In this document: positions 1-6,424 of the stretch, piece by piece
How the letters are laid out: every line of letters begins with the position of its first letter
Numbering within the stretch: the first letter of the stretch is position 1
DNA from: Gemmatimonadales bacterium UBA4718
GTDB lineage: Bacteria; Gemmatimonadota; Gemmatimonadetes; Gemmatimonadales; Gemmatimonadaceae
Length of the DNA: 9,552 nucleotides
Assembly: GCA_002404375.1 (NCBI GenBank)
Contig: DHJO01000083.1
Coordinates: 5,303-14,854 of the forward strand
Reading direction: 5' to 3'
The notes under the pieces: generated by a model
What the model saw: only the letters and a program-made list of their open reading frames with translations
What the model was told of the DNA's origin: nothing
Databases searched by the model: none
Program-made: the position numbers and the translations under genes

Positions 1-1340
1 GCCAGTTTCGCCGAGTCGACGCCGAGGTCCGTGAGTCGGGTGATGGAGCTGCACGCATCGTTGGTGTGCAGCGTTGCGAAGACGAGATGGCCCGTCAGGG
101 AGGCCTGAAGCGCAATCGCCGCCGTCTCACGATCACGGATCTCTCCGATGAGCAGGACATCCGGGTCCTGACGCAGAACCGATCGGAGGGCCGACGCAAA
201 CGTGAGTCCGGCCTTTTCATGGATTTGCACCTGAACGATCCCGGGAATGCGGTATTCAACCGGGTCTTCGACGGTGATGATGTTGACGCCGCGGTGCAGA
301 AGCAGGCGCAGCGCGGCATAAAGCGTGGTCGTCTTTCCCGAGCCCGTTGGCCCGGTGACAAGAATCAATCCTTCTCGGACCTCGAGAAGTTTTTGCATAC
401 GTGGCCCGTCAACCGGATCCAGCCCAAGTGACTCCACCGAGCGCAGTGCAGCCCGGGAATCGAGGATGCGAATCACGACTTTCTCGCCGTGCGAGGCTGG
501 CAGAGTCGAGACGCGCAGGTCCACGCGCGCGCCATTGATCGCGACCCGTGCGCGCCCGCCCTGAGGCCTCAGGCGATCCGCGATGTCCATCTGCGACATG
601 ATCTTGATGCGCGATACCAGGGGAACGCCGACCGCTTTGGGAAGAACCATTACCTCCTTCAGCATTCCGTCAATGCGATAGCGGACGGCGATACCACCTT
701 CTCCTGCTTCCAGATGGATGTCGCTCGCGCCCACCGCGATTCCTTCGGCAACTATGTGGTCGACCAGTTTTATCACCGGCCGCTCCGCCTCCTTCTCGTC
801 CAGCTCATTCTCGGTTGCGTCGACCCGCTCGATGACGGGCTGAGTCTGACCGGGGTCGGTGCGCCCGATCAATTTGCTGACGCGCTCGACCGGCGCGTAT
901 ACCTCTTCGATCCGTTCCTGAATGCGACTGGGGGCGGCGAGCAGCATTCGCACGTTGCGGGAAGTAGCAAAGGCGAGAGTCTTCTCGCAATCGAGATCGT
1001 AAGGGTTGGATGTGGCGATCTCGAGAGTCGAGTCCGAGAAGGAGAGTGGGAGGATTCCGAACCGGCGCGCGAAGCGTTCAGGCACCCTTTCACGTCCGTC
1101 TGAGCTAACGAGAAGATCGCTGGCAATCCCAATTTTGGTGCGCGCCGATAACGCTTCGAGGATCTCATCGTCGGTCGTCAGCCCGTCTTTCACGGCCGAC
1201 TCCCAGAGGCTGTCGACACTCTTCGCCTCGAGCGCGCGAAGCGACTCCCGAGAGAGGGTATCTGCAAGCGCAGCGAGAAGCCAAGCATCGCGCGGAGGGG
1301 ACTCGAGAGCGGCCACGCCAGAATATGTGAGCCCTGACAC
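1..1340 (-). CDS. GspE/PilB-family secretion or type IV pilus ATPase (C-terminus cut by window edge)
   Basis: This is a hexameric cytoplasmic ATPase of the type II secretion / type IV pilus assembly family, which powers pilin or pseudopilin polymerisation at the inner membrane. The visible 446 residues carry an MshEN/T2SSE_N-like N-terminal region (about 45-160), an acidic linker, the N2 domain signature ASDIHLE (205-211), the Walker A loop GPTGSGKTT (330-338), the Asp box TVEDP (356-360), the Walker B segment DVLLIGEIRD (394-403) and the His box HTND (425-428). All core motifs are intact. The frame is bounded upstream by TGA at 1355-1353. The GTG at 1340 is the first start available and has no visible Shine-Dalgarno sequence. 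The C-terminal part, including the usual tetracysteine zinc site, lies outside. GspE and PilB cannot be told apart without neighbours. The start lies 8 bases from the divergent cytochrome remnant, so its promoter must lie inside that remnant. Family call is very secure; the subfamily is open. Confidence 0.96.
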   Translation of the reverse strand, partial: MSGLTYSGVAALESPPRDAWLLAALADTLSRESLRALEAKSVDSLWESAVKDGLTTDDEILEALSARTKIGIASDLLVSSDGRERVPERFARRFGILPLSFSDSTLEIATSNPYDLDCEKTLAFATSRNVRMLLAAPSRIQERIEEVYAPVERVSKLIGRTDPGQTQPVIERVDATENELDEKEAERPVIKLVDHIVAEGIAVGASDIHLEAGEGGIAVRYRIDGMLKEVMVLPKAVGVPLVSRIKIMSQMDIADRLRPQGGRARVAINGARVDLRVSTLPASHGEKVVIRILDSRAALRSVESLGLDPVDGPRMQKLLEVREGLILVTGPTGSGKTTTLYAALRLLLHRGVNIITVEDPVEYRIPGIVQVQIHEKAGLTFASALRSVLRQDPDVLLIGEIRDRETAAIALQASLTGHLVFATLHTNDACSSITRLTDLGVDSAKL

Positions 1341-1348
1341 AGAGGATC

Positions 1349-1732
1349 GTGGTCAAATCAATGCCGCCGGAATCTGCACATGGCTTCCCGGTCCGCAGCT
1401 CTGAATCGCGCGGTCGATGCGGCAGCGGTGGCGCGCTTTTCGGAGGCGCCGCGAGGTGTTCTACTTGCCACGTCGGAACTCTCCTCACCGACGCAAACGT
1501 CCGGCTGCACGCGACAACTGAGATTCAAACCAATCCCTCCTACGCGCTGCGATCCGCGACGAAGATGTGGCGGACAACTCCGCTCAAGGGAAGCTGGCAG
1601 CATCCTCCATACTTTCACGATGGAAGCGCAGCTACTTTCGCCGATGTGGCAGAACGATACAACAGCGCGAAGGCCTTGAATCTTTCTGTGCAGCAGAAGG
1701 CGGATCTCGTCCAGTATCTGAGATCCTTATAG
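1349..1732 (+). pseudogene. C-terminal fragment of a di-haem cytochrome c peroxidase/MauG-like protein (probable 5'-truncated remnant)
   Basis: The frame encodes up to 127 residues (GTG at 1349, alternative ATG at 1361). It contains a c-type haem site CSTCH (37-41) preceded by ALFGGAAR, then RTTPLKG (75-81), PYFHDGSAAT (87-96) and a final helix ending DLVQYLRSL. This order matches the C-terminal haem domain of bacterial di-haem cytochrome c peroxidase/MauG-like proteins, which are normally over 300 residues, exported, and have a second haem domain at the N-terminus. Here there is no signal peptide, no first haem domain and an in-frame TGA at 1328-1330. The region immediately upstream is occupied by the start of the gspE-like gene on the other strand. 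Residues 1-27 look unlike the family. I infer a remnant left by deletion or rearrangement. A small functional cytochrome is possible but unlikely, because haem attachment requires export. The haem-domain call is strong; the pseudogene status is moderate. Confidence 0.66.
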
Positions 1733-1789
1733 TGCGAGAGAACGGCTTGTCGGTTGCCAACCGTTCCTCCCCATGATATCTGTTGCATC

Positions 1790-4483
1790 GTGTGGCTTAC
1801 GAACCAGCCCCAGTGCGGCCGGATTTCCGCGAGTGTCGGATGCCTGGCGCTCGTGCTGCTTGCTTCTCCCGGACTGGCTCAATCGCGACCGCAATGCGCC
1901 GCGAGAGCTGCCGCTGGCCAAGCGATAGATCGCGGCTGGAGTGCTTACCGCACAGGTGACGTCGCTACCGCTGACGCTGAGTTCAAGCGAGCGCTCTCGC
2001 TCTGTCCCAGCGACCCGGAGGCGCTGACAGGAGCGGGGTACGCGGCGATGCGACGCGGGCGTCTTACCGATGCGCGCAATGTTTTTCGACTTGCGGTCGC
2101 GGGAGACTCGACCTCGTACGATGCGGTAGCCGGACTGGGGATGGTGGCCTACAGGGCGGGAGATCTCGTCGTGGCGCGCCGCAGTTTCGAGAGAGCGCTT
2201 CGGATCGTGCCGCGCGATTCTACCGCCCTCTCCTATCTGGCGAGGATACCCGAGCAGGTCGTGTATATCGCGCCACAGCACCACGTTCGCTCAACTGCGA
2301 CTACTGTTGCCGCCAGGACCGGGAAGAGAATCTTCGAAGTTCCTGATGCAGGCGGCCGCTGGAGGCCAATGTGGATCAAGGCGGTGAACCTTGGCGCCGC
2401 TCTTCCGGGAAAGCATCCGTCGGAGTTTCCGCCGAACGACAGCACGTACGAGAGGTGGATCGCGCTCCTGGCGGACATGGGCGCCAACGCCGTCAGGGTC
2501 TACACGATTCATCCACCCCACTTCTACGCCGCACTCAGGGCCTGGAATCTCGGGCATCCGTCGCGTCCGATCTGGTTGATTCACGGAGTGTGGACGGAGC
2601 TTCCCCCCGGAAAGAAGCTGGAGAAATACGACGACCCTAAATGGCTGGGACAATTCCGCGGAGAAATGCGAAATGTGGTGTCCCTTCTCCACGGCGACGC
2701 CTCCATTCCTCCAGCGCCAGGCCATGCCAGCGGTGCATATCGCGCTGACGTCTCGCAATGGACGCTCGGTTACATAATCGGGCGGGAGTGGGAGCCGTAT
2801 TCGGTCGTCGCCTATAACGCGTCCCGACCGACTCGAACGAGCTTCGCCGGAAAATACATGACGCTTCAGGGAGGGAATGCCCTCGAGGCCTGGCTAACGG
2901 AACAATGCGATTATCTGGTGAGCTTCGAGATGGACCAGTACAACGCGCAGCGGCCTGTCGCCTACACGAATTGGCCGACTCTCGACCCGCTGATTCATCC
3001 GACTGAAACGTCCATGTCGCAAGAGATCGCGCTCTTGCATGCGCGTGGCGAAAAAATCGTGGAAAAATCCAAGGAATACGACAACGATGCGATCGGCCTT
3101 GACGCGGTGAAGATGCGCGCGACCGCTTCGTATCCTGCCGGCGTATTCGCGTCATACCACGCCTATCCCTACTATCCCGATTTTCTCAGGGTCGATCCAG
3201 GTTACTCCAGGGCACGCTCGCCGGAAGGCCCGAGCAATTATTTCGGGTACCTGCGCGAACTGGTGACGCATCACGGCGATATGCCTGTCGTGATCAGCGA
3301 GTACGGAGTGCCGTCGTCCCGCGGTATTGGCCACTTCCAGCCGCAGGGATGGACGCACGGCGGTCTCACCGAAGAACAACAGGCGGCAGCCGACGCGCGA
3401 CTCACGCGGGACATCTATGCGTCCGGAGCGGCCGGCGCCGGCCTGTTCTCCCTCATCGACGAATGGTTCAAGAAGAACTGGATCGTCGTCGACTTCGAGG
3501 TTCCCGCCGAACGAAAGAGACTGTGGCTGAATCCGCTCGACGCCGAGGAGAACTACGGCGTGATCGCAATGCGACCGGGGCGCAAAGGCTCGGGAATCAC
3601 CATCGATGGCGACACCGCCGACTGGCGCGGGCGTCCCATCCTGTATGCTTCGCAACCCGCGTCCGTGCCGGCACCGCTGCAGCTCAAATCACTGCGCCTA
3701 GCGCAGGACGAGGCGTATCTCTACCTGCGATTGGATGTCGGACGAATCGACTGGTCACATGCCCACTACCAGATCGGCATCGACACCTACCGGCGCAACT
3801 TGGGCGATACCCGGCTCCCACATACCGGCTCTAAGGCTCCCGTCGGACTCGAGTTCGTGCTCGACATCGGTGGACCCGGTGCAACGCAACTCCTGGTCGA
3901 TCACCCGTACAATCCATACCGGCCGGTGCTGATCCCGGGAAGCAAACCCCCGGTCATCCAGTACGTCTACAACCATCCGTTGCGAACCGTCGCCAACGAC
4001 GGCGCTCAGTGGGATTCTTTGGTGGTCGTGCCGAACAGGCGTCGCATCGGACGCAGCGGACAGATCTACCCGGCGATCGGCTACAATCGGAATCGGCTCG
4101 TGTACGCAGCTCAGTCCCAGAGCTCGCTCACCGACTGGTTTGCCAACCAGGCGAGCGGTGTCATCGAAGTGCGCCTGCCATGGGGAATGCTGCAGGTCGT
4201 AGACCCGTCCACGCGGAGTGTAGTGTTCGGGAATACGATCGTTGGCCAAGCAATTGGCGCTACGACGGATGGCTTTCGCTTCGTCGTGGAGAGCTATGAT
4301 CCGGCCAAGCCACACGCGGGCGCAGATCATCTGCCGCGCGGGCCGTCCTCAGGGTTTGCAGATCCTCCGACATGGACCTGGCCGACGTGGGAGAGTCCCC
4401 AATGGCACCCGGAGGTAAAGCCTCTATTCGCCGCAATGCAGCGGACGTTTGCGGGGATTCCGGAACGCCCGCCGGCGCGCTAA
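1790..4483 (+). CDS. Exported TPR - glycoside hydrolase (clan GH-A TIM barrel) - CBM9/DOMON-like protein
   Basis: This 897-residue protein probably acts on a polysaccharide in the periplasm or at the cell surface. A signal peptide spans residues 1-30 (hydrophobic CLALVLLASPGLA, then Q). Residues about 43-153 form three TPR-like repeats (e.g. AYRTGDVATADAEFKRAL). Residues about 188-588 resemble the TIM barrel seen in GH2/GH5-like proteins: KAVNLGAALPG near the first strand, LADMGANAVRVYTI, then YIIGREWEP with E333 or E335 as candidate acid/base, and VVISEYG with E504 as candidate nucleophile. Residues about 600-848 form a CBM9/DOMON-like beta domain (IDGDTADW, then AYLYLRLDV, then RLPWGML). 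The frame opens at TTG 1754, but GTG 1790 gives a compact signal peptide; neither has a good Shine-Dalgarno. It converges with the TPR-YaiO gene 31 bases away. Substrate is unknown. The domain order is seen in the sequence; hydrolysis is inferred from the fold and could be transglycosylation or lost. Confidence 0.85.
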   Translation: MWLTNQPQCGRISASVGCLALVLLASPGLAQSRPQCAARAAAGQAIDRGWSAYRTGDVATADAEFKRALSLCPSDPEALTGAGYAAMRRGRLTDARNVFRLAVAGDSTSYDAVAGLGMVAYRAGDLVVARRSFERALRIVPRDSTALSYLARIPEQVVYIAPQHHVRSTATTVAARTGKRIFEVPDAGGRWRPMWIKAVNLGAALPGKHPSEFPPNDSTYERWIALLADMGANAVRVYTIHPPHFYAALRAWNLGHPSRPIWLIHGVWTELPPGKKLEKYDDPKWLGQFRGEMRNVVSLLHGDASIPPAPGHASGAYRADVSQWTLGYIIGREWEPYSVVAYNASRPTRTSFAGKYMTLQGGNALEAWLTEQCDYLVSFEMDQYNAQRPVAYTNWPTLDPLIHPTETSMSQEIALLHARGEKIVEKSKEYDNDAIGLDAVKMRATASYPAGVFASYHAYPYYPDFLRVDPGYSRARSPEGPSNYFGYLRELVTHHGDMPVVISEYGVPSSRGIGHFQPQGWTHGGLTEEQQAAADARLTRDIYASGAAGAGLFSLIDEWFKKNWIVVDFEVPAERKRLWLNPLDAEENYGVIAMRPGRKGSGITIDGDTADWRGRPILYASQPASVPAPLQLKSLRLAQDEAYLYLRLDVGRIDWSHAHYQIGIDTYRRNLGDTRLPHTGSKAPVGLEFVLDIGGPGATQLLVDHPYNPYRPVLIPGSKPPVIQYVYNHPLRTVANDGAQWDSLVVVPNRRRIGRSGQIYPAIGYNRNRLVYAAQSQSSLTDWFANQASGVIEVRLPWGMLQVVDPSTRSVVFGNTIVGQAIGATTDGFRFVVESYDPAKPHAGADHLPRGPSSGFADPPTWTWPTWESPQWHPEVKPLFAAMQRTFAGIPERPPAR

Positions 4484-4514
4484 GCAGCAGCTCCGCGCGA
4501 TTGGATCGCTGCGG
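4484..4514. other. 31-base convergent spacer with weak hairpin
   Basis: The spacer between the two convergent stop codons holds a short hairpin, GCGAT-TGG-ATCGC (4497-4509), with a further GCAGC (4484-4488) that can partly pair with GCTGC (4508-4512). No T-tract follows on either strand, so it is not a typical intrinsic terminator. It may simply limit read-through between the two genes, or have no role. Confidence 0.2.
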
Positions 4515-6311
4515 CTACAACCCCAGGCGCGCGCGCAGAGCGAAGGAGTACATCCTGTACTCGCTTCCGCCGGTCTGACCCGGCGCAGCTACGTTTGCGT
4601 AGCCGCCCGAGAAGGTGATCTCGCGCGAAGGATCGAATCTGTACCCAGCGGATAGTGCAGCACGCTCCGCGAGGCGAGAGCCGGCGGCGGACCCGAAGAA
4701 CTCGATGCTCTGTCTGCCGAGCCCGAGGTCGGCGTCCGCGTTCCATCCCAGCTGACCGCCCACACGGCCATGTCCACTCACCTCGCCCAGCGTGTATCTG
4801 CGTGGCGCGAAGTATCCATCGGTGGACGTCGTGTCATAGCCGAACTGTCGCGCACCGACAGCAACGCTCCACTGTCGATTGCGGGCCCAGCGGAGCGTCG
4901 ACGAGAAGGCGTTGCGCGTGTTGTCACCCGAGCCGCCTGTGAGGCGCGCCCGACTCGCCCCGCCGGTTAGTGTGAATCGAGCTGGTAGGGCAAGTTCCGC
5001 TTCACCAGAATACTCAGAGCTCACCACGCCATTCGCGATCAGGAGCGCGGTCTCGTCAAAGGGAGCTCGCGAAGCGCCCAGGCCCAACTTCAGCGCACGG
5101 CCTACATTCCCTGAGACTTGCAGCCCGCCGCTGCCAATCGTCGGCGGCTTGGTTGGTGAGACTATGAGCGTCGACGTGTGGTGCACAACACCGGCATCCG
5201 CGCGTACCTGCCACGTGCCCGGCTGCCAGCGCGCGAAGACATCGAACCCATCAGCTCGGGAGTCAATCGCTGCGAAGTTTGCCTGGCGCCCTGTGTATCT
5301 GCCGCCCAGGGTAGTGTTCCACCAGCCGGGTCTTGCGTAATCGACAAGCAAGGTCGTCGCCCGATTGTGATCGCTGTCGTTGGTCCCCAACGCGGTTATC
5401 GTTGCGCTCGGCCTCAGATCGGCCTGGACCCAGCGCAGGAGAGTCCGCGCGTCGCCATAGGAGGGATTAGCCTGCAACGCCAGCTGAAGCGCTGCCTCAG
5501 CATCTGACGGTCGCCCCTGCCAGCTCAGGATCTGCGCCAGACCTGTTAAAGCTTCGGCGTCGTTCGGGCGGATATCAAGAACCTGCCGCCAGGCACGCTC
5601 GCTGCGCTGTAGCTCGCCACGCCAGGCGATCACGCGGGCCAAGCCTTTTTGCGCATTGGCGTCGCCGGTTCTCGCCATCTGGGTGTACATGGTTTCTGCT
5701 TCATCAAACTGACCGTTCCAGGAAAGAGTACGGGCGTACTCCATCGATGCTTCGCGGTCCGTCGGATGATCTGCCACCCAACGTTTGTACTCAGCGAGCG
5801 CTTGAGGCAGCTGGCCCGACCAAGCGAGTGTTTGCGCGCGTCCGAGAACCGCATCACGATAAGCCTTATTCTGAGCAATCACTGAATCGTAGATGGCTAG
5901 CGAGGACGCATAATTGCCGCCCCATGCTAATGCACGAGCCAACGCCAGGCGGCCCTCGGCATAGCCGGGATTGAGCGCCACATAGCGGCGAAAGAGTCTG
6001 ACGCCCTCGTCCAGGCGGTTGTCCCATGATCGAAGCGTCGCGAGTCGAAAGAGCGCGAGAGAGGCGGATGAGTCACGCGCGACCGCTGTCTCGTACAAGC
6101 TGGTGGCGAGGAGATATGATTCGGCCTGCCACGCGCTGTCGGCGCGAGCGAGGAGCACCTTCTGGTTAGCCGGCTCGGCTGTGTGATTCGCCTGTCCAGC
6201 GCCAATACCCGCTGTAACGGGGGTGCGTCCGGTTGCGGTCGCGCATGCCGCCAGGATGGCGAGTGCGGCGAGCGTCAGCGACGGTCGGCAAGTATCGAGA
6301 AGTCGGGGCAT
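4515..6311 (-). CDS. TPR-repeat, YaiO-type outer-membrane beta-barrel protein (predicted lipoprotein)
   Basis: The 598-residue protein starts with a lipoprotein-like signal (MPRLLDTCR, hydrophobic stretch, LAAC lipobox with Cys23). A TPR array follows (about 50-295) whose helix-A motif, A-x-x-L-x-W-x-G, recurs with Trp at 96, 130, 164, 198, 230 and 264, a spacing of 34 except one of 32. Residues about 300-598 are alternating polar/aromatic strands ending in YSFALRARLGL, as in an outer-membrane barrel. TPR followed by this barrel fits the YaiO family. In E. coli yaiO lies beside a predicted glycosyltransferase gene, so a role with surface polysaccharide is plausible. ATG 6311, with a weak AGGT nearby, was chosen over an upstream TTG at 6404 because it begins the signal peptide. 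It lies 113 bases downstream of the Omp85-like gene on the same strand and may be co-transcribed. Lipidation of a barrel protein is unusual but known in OprM-type proteins. Confidence 0.82.
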   Translation of the reverse strand: MPRLLDTCRPSLTLAALAILAACATATGRTPVTAGIGAGQANHTAEPANQKVLLARADSAWQAESYLLATSLYETAVARDSSASLALFRLATLRSWDNRLDEGVRLFRRYVALNPGYAEGRLALARALAWGGNYASSLAIYDSVIAQNKAYRDAVLGRAQTLAWSGQLPQALAEYKRWVADHPTDREASMEYARTLSWNGQFDEAETMYTQMARTGDANAQKGLARVIAWRGELQRSERAWRQVLDIRPNDAEALTGLAQILSWQGRPSDAEAALQLALQANPSYGDARTLLRWVQADLRPSATITALGTNDSDHNRATTLLVDYARPGWWNTTLGGRYTGRQANFAAIDSRADGFDVFARWQPGTWQVRADAGVVHHTSTLIVSPTKPPTIGSGGLQVSGNVGRALKLGLGASRAPFDETALLIANGVVSSEYSGEAELALPARFTLTGGASRARLTGGSGDNTRNAFSSTLRWARNRQWSVAVGARQFGYDTTSTDGYFAPRRYTLGEVSGHGRVGGQLGWNADADLGLGRQSIEFFGSAAGSRLAERAALSAGYRFDPSREITFSGGYANVAAPGQTGGSEYRMYSFALRARLGL

Positions 6312-6347
6312 GGCTACCTGTGCTCTGAAATGGGTCGCGGGGAGGCA

Positions 6348-6360
6348 GATTCCCGGAATC
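6348..6360. promoter_or_regulatory. Perfect 13-base palindrome upstream of the YaiO-like gene
   Basis: GATTCC-C-GGAATC forms a perfect inverted repeat centred about 43 bases before the chosen ATG at 6311, inside the 113-base gap between two same-strand genes. A partial extra copy (CCCGGAATCCCGG) overlaps it. Position and symmetry would suit an operator for a small dimeric regulator, but a single short palindrome in high-GC DNA can occur by chance. It is not a terminator for the upstream gene because no T-run follows. Confidence 0.2.
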
Positions 6361-6424
6361 CCGGTGATGCCCGCCCTATGAAGGACGACGCGACACAGCT
6401 TCAATAACGCCCCAACTCAACCCC

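Noticed and set aside
66..1103. Plus-strand open frames (66-431, 489-1103 and others) opposite the gspE-like gene
   Set aside because: They are antisense shadows of a reading frame with all canonical secretion-ATPase motifs, and their translations show no recognisable domain.
1754..1789. Longer start (TTG 1754) for the glycosidase
   Set aside because: It adds a 12-residue stretch with no signal-peptide character and a rarer start codon. It cannot be excluded, because neither start has a good Shine-Dalgarno.
4484..4514. Convergent hairpin as an intrinsic terminator
   Set aside because: The stem is five pairs and neither strand has a following T-run; kept only as a weak structure.
6312..6404. 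N-terminal extension of the YaiO-like protein from TTG 6404
   Set aside because: It would put 31 extra residues ahead of a clean lipoprotein signal peptide; ATG 6311 is the better start.
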